From: Chloroflexi bacterium 54-19
GTDB lineage: Bacteria; Chloroflexota; Chloroflexia; Chloroheliales; Chloroheliaceae
Length of the DNA: 64,000 nt
Direction: 5' to 3'
Assembly (NCBI GenBank): GCA_001898225.1
Contig: MKTJ01000032.1
Coordinates: 1 to 64,000 of the forward strand
Part shown: in pieces, positions 24,860 to 32,738 of the stretch
Position numbering within the stretch: the stretch's first letter is position 1
Layout: every line of letters begins with the position of its first letter
Program-made: the position numbers and the translations under genes
Notes under the pieces: model-generated
Seen by the model: only the letters and a program-made list of their open reading frames with translations
Told to the model about the DNA's origin: nothing
Databases searched by the model: none

Positions 24860-26821
24860 ATGGTCAAAAAGATGTTTAGTAAACTGAAAATCTTCAGGCA
24901 ATTTATCCTGGCAACTTGCCTGGGGTTGGTGCTTCTGGGTCTGGGCCTGGCCGGGGTCATCCAGGCTCCTCCGACCGCCCAGGCGCATGCCGGGTATGAA
25001 CGCAGCATTCCGGCCAGTAACGCGAGGTTGCCTGCGGGTAAGCCACCGGTGCTGGTCCAGGTCTGGTTCACCGAACCGCTCGAAGTGAAATTTAGTAAGC
25101 TTACCGTCTTTGATAAAGACGGGGCCAGGGTGGACCTGGGAAACAGCCAGGTAAGTCAGAGCGAACCTAAATCAATGTTTGTCGGTTTGAAGTCAGACCT
25201 GCCGGACGGATTCTACACCGTCGTATTCGAGAACGCCTCGACTGAAGACGGCCACACCATTAAAGGCAGTCTTGCTTTTGTAGTCGGTACGGGCGCGCTA
25301 CCGGCCACTCAATCCACCAGCCCCCTCGACCTGGCCGAACAGAACGTGTCCACCGAGAACCGGAACTCCAACTTCTGGACGATAAGCCTGCGCTTGCTTA
25401 ATTATCTTGCCGGGACGGCTTTTGTAGGGGCGCTCGGGTTTGTGCTGCTGGTCTGGCCGAAAGCGGTTATTCGGGCGAAGGCTTCAAAAAGAATGGGGCC
25501 GGAGCTGACTGCCGCCAGCCAGCGAGGAGTCGAGAAGGTTCAACCCCTGGCCTGGCTCAGTCTGGCCGGTCTATTTATCGGTTGGTTCGGCTGGTTCATT
25601 TACCAGGCAGGCGCTTTCTCAAACCAGAATCCCGGCCAGTTGCTCGGGTTTGGGGTAACGAGCGGCGGCAGCGGTCCGCAAGCCCTGACGGATTTTCTGT
25701 TTGGCAGCCGTTATGGCAGCATCTGGCTGGCCCGGCTGGTACTGCTGGCGCTTGCAGCCGGGGCCTGGTGGCTGGCCGTTAGAGTTAGAAAAAATGCTCG
25801 CCCGGCCGGGGAAGAAACCGAAGAAGAGGCGAACACTCGCGGGGCGCTTGCGTTCGGGCGTATTCCTTTGTGGTGGGTGGCGGCCGGGTTTGGCGCAGCC
25901 GTACTGCTGACTACCAGCCTCAATTCTCATGCCGCCGGAGTTGAGAAAATCACGGTGTTGGCGGTGGGTAGCGACTGGCTGCATCTTCTTTCGGTGGCGG
26001 TCTGGGTAGGCGGTCTGGCGGGCATGGCTCTGGCGCTGGCCGGGGCGCTTCCGGCTTTGCGGCCTGGCACCGGCGACCGCACTCGTCTACTTTCCGCCCT
26101 GCTGCCTGCCTTCTCGCAACTGGCGATTAGGAGCGTGGTCGTGCTACTTTTAACCGGGGTATTCCAATCGGTCCTGCAACTTACTTCCGTAAACGAGCTT
26201 TTCACCTCGGTCTATGGGCTGAGCCTGCTGGCGAAAGTAATACTTCTGGTGCCGCTGTTACTGCTTGGAGCTTACAATCTGCTGGTTACTACACCCCGGC
26301 TGCGCGGTTTTGCCCGGTCAAAAGCAGCCGGACCAAAAGAAGGTCCCGGCTCAATCGCCGCCGGGGCGCTGGGTCTTACATTCCGGAAGTCAATCTTAGC
26401 CGAGATTATCCTGGGTCTTGTAATACTCGTGGCGGCGGCCGTCTTGACCAGCCAGTCGCCGCCGAAAAATGTTGCCGCCACAAGTTCGGTCCAGCTCTTT
26501 AAATTCGAGCAGAACGGCCTCATGATTGACCTGGCGATCAGCCCTGGCCTGCTCGGCGATAACACTTTTGAGACCCGGTTGACAGATACTCGCAGCGGCC
26601 AGCCGGTTTCTGACGCGGCTCTGGTCAATTTGCGGACTTCAATGGTCGGTATGGACATGGGGGACGTTCAACTGGAATTAAAAGCTACCGGGGCTAACAA
26701 CGGTCGCTATCTGGCCCAGGGTCCAATACTCAGCATGGCCGGTGTCTGGCATGCAACCTTGCTGGTCCAGCGAAACGGCCGGGAGGATGTCAATATGCCG
26801 GTCACGATCCAGGTAAAGTGA
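24860..26821 (+). CDS. CopC-CopD fusion copper protein (first copy)
   Basis: The protein has 653 residues. A signal peptide ends near AQAHA, giving a mature N-terminal His. A CopC domain follows (about 42-140; YERSIPASNARLPAGKPPVLVQVWFTEPLE and TVVFENASTEDGHTIKGSLAFVV). CopD-like membrane helices (about 170-540) contain TSLNSHAAG and WLHLLSVAVWVGGLAGM, whose His residues are the probable membrane copper ligands. A C-terminal YtkA/FixH-like beta domain (about 555-650) closes it. It likely handles copper across the membrane. It is one of two fusions here, separated by the small EIEGG protein. Confidence 0.9.
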   Translation: MVKKMFSKLKIFRQFILATCLGLVLLGLGLAGVIQAPPTAQAHAGYERSIPASNARLPAGKPPVLVQVWFTEPLEVKFSKLTVFDKDGARVDLGNSQVSQSEPKSMFVGLKSDLPDGFYTVVFENASTEDGHTIKGSLAFVVGTGALPATQSTSPLDLAEQNVSTENRNSNFWTISLRLLNYLAGTAFVGALGFVLLVWPKAVIRAKASKRMGPELTAASQRGVEKVQPLAWLSLAGLFIGWFGWFIYQAGAFSNQNPGQLLGFGVTSGGSGPQALTDFLFGSRYGSIWLARLVLLALAAGAWWLAVRVRKNARPAGEETEEEANTRGALAFGRIPLWWVAAGFGAAVLLTTSLNSHAAGVEKITVLAVGSDWLHLLSVAVWVGGLAGMALALAGALPALRPGTGDRTRLLSALLPAFSQLAIRSVVVLLLTGVFQSVLQLTSVNELFTSVYGLSLLAKVILLVPLLLLGAYNLLVTTPRLRGFARSKAAGPKEGPGSIAAGALGLTFRKSILAEIILGLVILVAAAVLTSQSPPKNVAATSSVQLFKFEQNGLMIDLAISPGLLGDNTFETRLTDTRSGQPVSDAALVNLRTSMVGMDMGDVQLELKATGANNGRYLAQGPILSMAGVWHATLLVQRNGREDVNMPVTIQVK

Positions 26822-26840
26822 GCTTACGGTAAATAATTTA

Positions 26841-27329
26841 GTGTTGCCGAAAGTTATTTTCCTTGAAAACTTGGTAACAATATCATTATCAGCTAGGAGT
26901 AAGGTTCGTTTGCAAAGTCTTTTTAACGGGAAGTGGTTCCTGGTAAGCTGTATGACGCTCAGCTTTTTAGCTATTCTTGGATTACTAGCTTTCGCTTGGT
27001 ACTGGCCTTCCAAAGTGCAGGCTCAAACTGTTTTGCCTACCCCAACGGCTGCGGCCGGTTCAACCGCGACAACCCCCGGTCAGGCCAGCCAGGGCGATTT
27101 ACTATTGTTACAGGCTCAGTTGCAAAACCAGGCCCAGCAGCTACAGCAAGCACAGCAGGACGCTCTCGACTCGAAGAACAGCGCCGGAGCAGCGGTCACG
27201 CTTAGCCTGGTAGCGATTTTGTTTGGTATAGTCGGGCTGGTGGTGGCGGCCCTGGCTATTCTCAGGAGCCGGTCGCCGGGTGGTAGAAACTTTCAGGGTT
27301 CCGGCGGTTCGGAGATAGAGGGCGGTTGA
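26841..27329 (+). CDS. Small membrane protein with coiled coil and EIEGG tail
   Basis: An N-terminal helix (about 34-54) is followed by a Thr/Gln-rich segment and a Gln-rich coiled coil (LQAQLQNQAQQLQQAQQD). A second helix (about 115-140) and a Gly-rich tail ending SEIEGG close it. The second half resembles the end of the protein encoded at 23940 without its ectodomain. The start is uncertain: GTG 26841 opens the frame, but later TTG or ATG codons are possible. Its stop overlaps the next gene's ATG. No known family was recognised. Confidence 0.6.
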   Translation: MLPKVIFLENLVTISLSARSKVRLQSLFNGKWFLVSCMTLSFLAILGLLAFAWYWPSKVQAQTVLPTPTAAAGSTATTPGQASQGDLLLLQAQLQNQAQQLQQAQQDALDSKNSAGAAVTLSLVAILFGIVGLVVAALAILRSRSPGGRNFQGSGGSEIEGG

Positions 27330-29335
27330 TGAACCTTCTATTGAACAAGCCCAAACGCTTTTCACCCGGCAAACCGCGGGCCTTCCAACTGATCGTGAGC
27401 CTTTTGCTGGGACTGGCGCTGGCGGCTGTCTCCGGTACACCTGCCGCGCTCGCCCATTCATCCCTGTTAAGGGCCGACCCGCCTATCAGCAGTGTTATTG
27501 CCCCGGATAAACTGCCAACCAGGATAACCCTCTGGTTTAACGAGCAACCCGACCTTACTTACAGCCGCTTGCAAGTGGCGGGTCCAGACGGTCTGATGGC
27601 TGGGGATGGCAAGCTTCAACTTGACCCGGCCGACCCAAACGCCCTTTTCCTGCCGCTGGTTAAAGATCTGCCGGAAGGAGTATATAACGTAAGCTGGAAA
27701 GTGATTTCCCTGGTTGACCGGCACCTGACCGAAGGCAAATTTAGTTTTGGCATCGGTCCGGCAGGCAGCAGTACCCAGCTCGGCCTGGTCAAAGGAGCCG
27801 GGCTGGTATCTGCCCGGCCCGGCAGCGACGCCACAAATTTGTCCATCTGGAGCGTGGTCTCGCGCTGGCTAAATTATCTGGCTATGGCTTTGCTGGTCGG
27901 GTGCAGCATCTTTGCTCTTTTAATCTGGTTTCCTTTTTCAATAGACTTAAAGAGCGAGGAAAGGTTTGAAGGAAAAGTTTTAGCCGAGGTCAGAGAAAAG
28001 GGCTGGCAGCATCTGGGCCGGTTAGCCGCCCTGAGTCTCGGGCTGCTTCTGGTCGGCTGGCTCTTCGGGCTGGGTTACCAGTTTTCAATTGAAGCCGGGA
28101 TTTCACCGCTCGACCCGCTAAATTTCGGCACAGGCGCTTTTGCATACCTGCTCAAAACCAGCTTTGGCAATATCTGGCTGGTCAGGCTGGGTTTTATTCT
28201 GGCGGCCGGGTTCATCTACCTTTTCTGTGTCAGGCTGTCCAATAAAAACGCTCTTAAATATTCCGCTATAACCGGCAGCACCCCTGACAGCCAGACAAAC
28301 TTCGCCATCCAGCAGAAACGGTTTTTGTGGTGGGGGGCGCTGGCCGGGTCAGGTATCTTTATCCTTTTAACCACCAGCCTTAATTCGCACGCCGCTTCCA
28401 ATCCGGCCGTGTCGATCTTTTTTGCGGTAACGATTGACTGGCTGCACCTGGCGGCCGTGTCGATCTGGTTGGGCGGCGTAGCCAGCCTGGTTCTGATTCT
28501 GGCAGCCGTTCTGGCGGCGGCAAAACCGGGCAGTGGCAACCGCACAAAGCTGATTACTACAGTACTAGGCCCGTTTTCCAAACTGATCCTGAGCAGCGTT
28601 ATTGCCCTGATAGTAACTGGCCTGGTGGCAAGTATGCGCGAGATCGACTCGCTGACTACGCTCCTGACTACCTGGTACGGCCAGGCTTTGCTGATAAAGG
28701 TCGGCCTTTTCGTCTTTACTTTATTTCTGGGGGCCGGAGCCTTCCTGGTTATCCAGCCGCGCCTGGCCGGGTTCGCCTGGACCGGTTCAGCGGTAAGAAA
28801 GGGACCTGGCAGCCCGGCGGCCGGTAGACTTATTTTTCAGTTCCGGCAGATCATCGTGATTGAGAGCATCCTTCTGGTGGTTGTGCTGGTAAGCGTGGGT
28901 GTCCTAACCAGCCTGGCTCCTCCCCGGAATACACCGGTTACAACCGCCCAGAGTGGGCCTTCAGGCGCGCCAGGGCCAGCCGTTTCTCCTGAAACCGAAA
29001 CCGACCTGGAACTGAGCGGAACGGCCGGGGATTACCGGCTTGATATGATCATTTCGCCAGCCGAAGTGGGGCCAAATAACTTTATGTTATATGTGCTGGA
29101 TAATCGCAGCGGCCAACCGGTCGCCGATTTCAAGACGGCCCGGTTGCAATACTCTAGTGATGGCGGAACTTTAATAAATTTCGATCTGGAGAATGCTACC
29201 TCCATTGCACCAGGATTTTACCAGGGGGTGAACGAGCTATTAACTAAAGGTGGTAAATGGCAGATGAAAGTGATACTACAAAAACCCGGTGTAAGTGACG
29301 TTGAATATACCTTCGAATTTGAAGTAAAAGGTTAG
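27329..29335 (+). CDS. CopC-CopD fusion copper protein (second copy)
   Basis: The protein has 668 residues with the same architecture as the gene at 24860. A signal peptide ends near ALAHSS. A CopC domain follows (LLRADPPISSVIAPDKLPTRITLWFNEQPD; YNVSWKVISLVDRHLTEGKFSFGI). CopD helices contain TSLNSHAAS and WLHLAAVSIWLGGVASL. A C-terminal beta domain contains LDMIISPAEVGPNNFMLYVLDNRSGQPVAD. ATG 27329 overlaps the previous stop (TGATGA), indicating translational coupling. The two fusions are divergent enough to be old paralogues. Confidence 0.9.
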   Translation: MNLLLNKPKRFSPGKPRAFQLIVSLLLGLALAAVSGTPAALAHSSLLRADPPISSVIAPDKLPTRITLWFNEQPDLTYSRLQVAGPDGLMAGDGKLQLDPADPNALFLPLVKDLPEGVYNVSWKVISLVDRHLTEGKFSFGIGPAGSSTQLGLVKGAGLVSARPGSDATNLSIWSVVSRWLNYLAMALLVGCSIFALLIWFPFSIDLKSEERFEGKVLAEVREKGWQHLGRLAALSLGLLLVGWLFGLGYQFSIEAGISPLDPLNFGTGAFAYLLKTSFGNIWLVRLGFILAAGFIYLFCVRLSNKNALKYSAITGSTPDSQTNFAIQQKRFLWWGALAGSGIFILLTTSLNSHAASNPAVSIFFAVTIDWLHLAAVSIWLGGVASLVLILAAVLAAAKPGSGNRTKLITTVLGPFSKLILSSVIALIVTGLVASMREIDSLTTLLTTWYGQALLIKVGLFVFTLFLGAGAFLVIQPRLAGFAWTGSAVRKGPGSPAAGRLIFQFRQIIVIESILLVVVLVSVGVLTSLAPPRNTPVTTAQSGPSGAPGPAVSPETETDLELSGTAGDYRLDMIISPAEVGPNNFMLYVLDNRSGQPVADFKTARLQYSSDGGTLINFDLENATSIAPGFYQGVNELLTKGGKWQMKVILQKPGVSDVEYTFEFEVKG

Positions 29336-29465
29336 ACTTTCTCTCCCGGCCCGGTTAGCCAGCTAAATTGTACAGGAAGCTGCTGAAGCTGGAGGTAGGA
29401 AAAACAGCGGTCAAAAGTGTAGTCGCAATGTAAGGTGTTTAGTTTAGCAGGTAGGGTGAATAAAA

Positions 29466-30101
29466 ATGACTGAAATTTATGACGAAGAATCAATAGATTC
29501 TTTAGAAGACGAAGAAACTCCGGGGCGCTTCCCCTTAGTTCCGGTAGCGCTCATTTTAGGAGCGGTTGTTTTAATAGCGGCTTTAGCTTTAACCACCTGG
29601 GGCTGGCTAAGCAACCTTAAGCCGACGGCGGATAGCCCGGAAGTTACTTTTGCCTACGATATGGGGGCGCACCATGCGCAGGCAGTTGAAATGGCGGTAA
29701 AAATCCGGGACCGCACCACCGACCCGGAATTACGCATCCTGGCTATTGATATAACGCTGACCCAACAGGCCCAACTCGGCATGATGCAGGGCTGGTTGGC
29801 GGCCTGGCAGCAGCCGTTTGCTTCTCCCAGGCCGGTTATGGGTGGGCAGGGCGTGATGATGGGCATGGCAACACTTGAGCAGGTTTATGCCCTGGATACC
29901 CTGCCGGTGGCGGAGGCCGAAGTATCTTTTCTGCGTTTAATGATCCGGCATCACCAGGGCGGTGTAGCCATGGCAAAGGTGGTGCTGGGTCAGACCAACC
30001 GGCCGGAAATTTTGCAACTGGCTAATTCAATTGTAATTAGCCAGCAGAGTGAAATTGCCTATATGCAAGATTTACTGAAAAAACGAGGGGTAGCTGCTTA
30101 G
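29466..30101 (+). CDS. DUF305 membrane-anchored protein
   Basis: The protein has 211 residues. An acidic N-terminus precedes one membrane helix (about 23-45). A DUF305 four-helix domain follows, with the paired motifs DMGAHHAQAVEMA (about 62) and MIRHHQGGVAMAKVVL (about 160), plus Met-rich MMQGWL and GVMMGMA stretches. DUF305 proteins are ferritin-like helical bundles commonly found in copper and other metal loci; the His-His pairs are likely metal ligands. It follows the CopC-CopD genes with a 130-bp gap. Confidence 0.9.
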   Translation: MTEIYDEESIDSLEDEETPGRFPLVPVALILGAVVLIAALALTTWGWLSNLKPTADSPEVTFAYDMGAHHAQAVEMAVKIRDRTTDPELRILAIDITLTQQAQLGMMQGWLAAWQQPFASPRPVMGGQGVMMGMATLEQVYALDTLPVAEAEVSFLRLMIRHHQGGVAMAKVVLGQTNRPEILQLANSIVISQQSEIAYMQDLLKKRGVAA

Positions 30102-30116
30102 CTACGGGAAATAACT

Positions 30117-31388
30117 ATGCGCTGCCACAATTCCAATTCTGATCCGTCCGGCCCAAAACCTGGATTAATTACTAATTTTTACTGCAAGGTAAATATTTTG
30201 AAAAAAAAGAATCAAACTTCACCTGAAACCTTCTTGATTGACGATAAAAATAGTACAACCCCGCTGTTAAAGGTAACTCTGAATATCTGGGGTATGCTAT
30301 TTTGCGCGCTGGTGGTCCTTGCGGTGCTCGGTTTAGGAAGTGTTACCACCTTTAATTTCTTTGACCGGGCTTTTTCTAAAACTTCTCGGACCGAGATGGT
30401 GTCTGCAAATAACTTAAGTTTAAGAGAGCAAGAACAAACTAAATTAATTGCTTTGGAAGAGCAGCGTTTGGAAGAGCTTCAAAGCGAGAGTGACCTCAGT
30501 AAAATGGATTTCGACCGCCTCCAGAGTGAGATCAATGGTCTCTCGGCTCGGTTGAGTTCCTTTCAACTTCTGACCACCCGCATAAACCAGCAGCTTACCC
30601 TTAATAAAGACGCTTCACCTTCGTCCGTAGGTGCCACAAATAATAATGGGGCGGTGGCCGGTGTCAGCATTGATGTTGCAAAGGGCCAGGCGTTTAATTC
30701 CCAGGTCGATAAGTTTAACGGTGAACTTGATCTGCTAAACAAAGCGGTTTTAAACGGCCAGGCCGATATTGCCGTCCTGAATGTTCAACTACAAAGTTTT
30801 CAAACCGCCCTCAATCAGCCGCAAGGCCCGGCGCCCATGCAAATCAATACCGCTCAGCTTGCCCAGCTAAGCGGTAACCCGGTTACCCAATCACCAGAAA
30901 TTAAAGGGAATAGCTCGCCTTCAACTCGTCTACCTCTACCAGGGAACCAGCAGTTACAAGCAGTTGGAGACAGCCCCCCGGTTGACGTGCCGGTAAGAGG
31001 GATAGTCACAAGTTTATTTGGCATCCGCCCCAGCCCATTTGTGGCAAATACTACCAACATGCACTACGGGCTGGACCTGGCGGTTCCTGAAGGTACCCCG
31101 GTCGCCGTAACCAAAGCCGGTGTAGTTTCCTATGTAGGTTACGACCCCGGCTATGGTAACCGGGTGGAAGTTACTCACCAGGGTGGCTGGGTCACCCTTT
31201 ACGGGCATAACCGGCAGCTACTGGTAAAGGTGGGACAGCCGGTCCAGCAGGGTGATATTCTCGCTTTATCAGGAAATACGGGCGCGAGCACCGGACCGCA
31301 TGTCCACTATGAAATACACCTGAACGGGGTGGCTTTTGACCCCTTAAAAGTAGTTAAAGTGCCGCTGACCTATCAGGTCGGTTCGTAG
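30117..31388 (+). CDS. M23-family peptidoglycan endopeptidase, membrane-anchored
   Basis: A cytosolic start and a membrane helix (about 60-85) lead into a coiled coil (about 95-160). A linker and a C-terminal LytM/M23 domain follow (about 295-420). The zinc ligands are visible as HYGLD (His and Asp) and HVHYE (the HxH motif), with YGHN between them. The family cleaves peptide cross-links in peptidoglycan or acts as a regulator like EnvC/NlpD; both motifs are intact, so activity is plausible. It starts 16 bp after DUF305, suggesting co-transcription. TTG 30198 is a possible alternative start. Confidence 0.88.
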   Translation: MRCHNSNSDPSGPKPGLITNFYCKVNILKKKNQTSPETFLIDDKNSTTPLLKVTLNIWGMLFCALVVLAVLGLGSVTTFNFFDRAFSKTSRTEMVSANNLSLREQEQTKLIALEEQRLEELQSESDLSKMDFDRLQSEINGLSARLSSFQLLTTRINQQLTLNKDASPSSVGATNNNGAVAGVSIDVAKGQAFNSQVDKFNGELDLLNKAVLNGQADIAVLNVQLQSFQTALNQPQGPAPMQINTAQLAQLSGNPVTQSPEIKGNSSPSTRLPLPGNQQLQAVGDSPPVDVPVRGIVTSLFGIRPSPFVANTTNMHYGLDLAVPEGTPVAVTKAGVVSYVGYDPGYGNRVEVTHQGGWVTLYGHNRQLLVKVGQPVQQGDILALSGNTGASTGPHVHYEIHLNGVAFDPLKVVKVPLTYQVGS

Positions 31389-31411
31389 CAATATTTTTGA
31401 AATGAGTTCAA

Positions 31412-32035
31412 ATGAAAAGATTAAGACCACTTTTTAAATTCCGGATCCCGTACCCAAACCATCTTCCTAACATTCCAGCCAGCTATAAGTTCTGGTGGAC
31501 TTTGATTGCAAGCGCAATAATAGCCTTATTTCAAGAACCTTTTCCTGCCCTAGCCAACGGCGGCACTCCTATTTACAACGGAGATATTGGTAGCTTTAAC
31601 GTTTATTTGCTAATCAGCCCATCACCGCCCACCCCGGTTGTCCCGGCGCACCTGACCATGGTTATTACCAGAAAGAGTAGCGACGATCCGGTTACCGAGG
31701 CAGTAGTTACGGTTGACCCCGTACTGCTTGCGACGCCAGTATCAGGCGCGACCCGGTTAAAGTTTTACCAAACTCCAGGCCGGCCGAACCAGTATGACGT
31801 AGATATTCCGGTTGCGACAGAAGGAGACTGGCGTTTCGATATTATTATTGACGACCCAAAATTAGGAGTAGTTTCTTTTAATGCTCAAACCAGAGTTGAA
31901 AAATCTGACCCACCCTGGCCTGTTATAATCGCACTTGTAATTGCCCTGCCGCTCCTAGCCGGTTTAACCTGGTTTTTTCTATTTCGTGAGTCAGCCGATT
32001 TAGAATTTGAGGACGAAGAAGACGAAGACGATTAG
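31412..32035 (+). CDS. Secreted/anchored beta-domain protein with acidic tail
   Basis: The protein has 207 residues. A signal-like helix (about 27-50, ending PALANG) precedes a beta-rich ectodomain. This resembles the YtkA/FixH-like domain at the end of the CopC-CopD proteins (VPAHLTMVITRKSSDDPVTEAVVTVDP; QYDVDIPVATEGDWRFDIII). A second helix (about 170-190) and a strongly acidic cytosolic tail (DLEFEDEEDEDD) follow. It lies just after the M23 gene and closes the copper region. The family assignment is tentative. Confidence 0.68.
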   Translation: MKRLRPLFKFRIPYPNHLPNIPASYKFWWTLIASAIIALFQEPFPALANGGTPIYNGDIGSFNVYLLISPSPPTPVVPAHLTMVITRKSSDDPVTEAVVTVDPVLLATPVSGATRLKFYQTPGRPNQYDVDIPVATEGDWRFDIIIDDPKLGVVSFNAQTRVEKSDPPWPVIIALVIALPLLAGLTWFFLFRESADLEFEDEEDEDD

Positions 32036-32195
32036 GGTTTTGGGCAACCGGACTTACTAAACTTTCGCTGAACTTGAACCTGAAGCGATTTTGTTCTTGC
32101 CAGATATGCGTTACTAATGTTTGGTTAGCCGGTGGTTCGCCTTAAATCGAAGATAATTTTTGGACCTCACCCTTCTTATAAGAAAGTATTATGCC

Positions 32196-32224
32196 TTGAC
32201 ACCCTAAAACTCTTGCATTATTAT
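32196..32224 (+). promoter_or_regulatory. Promoter of the CmtR-like regulator
   Basis: TTGACA (32196-32201) and TATTAT (32219-32224) are separated by 17 bp. AT-rich repeats (ATATGATGAAGTAATG and similar) follow up to the start codon and may hold the operator. Confidence 0.75.
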
Positions 32225-32289
32225 ATCAGCAATTAATGATATGATGAAGTAATGAAATAATAATATGATTTTAGAACCTGGAGAAAAAC

Positions 32290-32670
32290 ATGTTACTTGA
32301 AAGTGGCTTGACCTCGACTGCCCTCAAAGCCAAACTTTTTCGGGGCTTTTCGGATAATTCCCGCCTGACTATCCTGGAAGCCTTACAGGACGGGCCGCTC
32401 GCGGTTGGCGATCTGGTCAAAACCACCGGCCTTTCCCAATCGAATATCTCTAACCACCTGAGCTGTCTGAGAGATTGCGGCCTGGTGAGTGTGGAACAGC
32501 AGGGCCGTTTCAGCTACTACCGTTTGAGTGACGAACGAGTCGCCGGGCTGCTAAACCTGGCCGGTGAATTGTTGGCCGAGGTGGCAAAAGGTGTTTACGA
32601 TTGTACTCGCTACGCCGGGCCGACCAAACCTGATGCCCGCGAAATTCCACTGAAAATTATTTCCGAGTAG
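32290..32670 (+). CDS. ArsR-family CmtR-like Cd(II)/Pb(II) sensor
   Basis: A 126-residue winged-helix repressor. Cys59 and Cys63 sit in the recognition region (HLSCLRDCGLV) and Cys105 lies near the C-terminus (VYDCTRY). This reproduces the CxxxC plus distal Cys triad of mycobacterial CmtR. Metal binding would release DNA. It stands 68 bp upstream of, and in line with, the P1B ATPase, which it most likely controls. AACCTGGAG just upstream serves as the ribosome site. Confidence 0.88.
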   Translation: MLLESGLTSTALKAKLFRGFSDNSRLTILEALQDGPLAVGDLVKTTGLSQSNISNHLSCLRDCGLVSVEQQGRFSYYRLSDERVAGLLNLAGELLAEVAKGVYDCTRYAGPTKPDAREIPLKIISE

Positions 32671-32738
32671 ACGAATTTTTTAAATAGCGGAACACATTAG
32701 GTAGAACAAAAGAGACATAGAGTAAGTAAGGGAATCGT

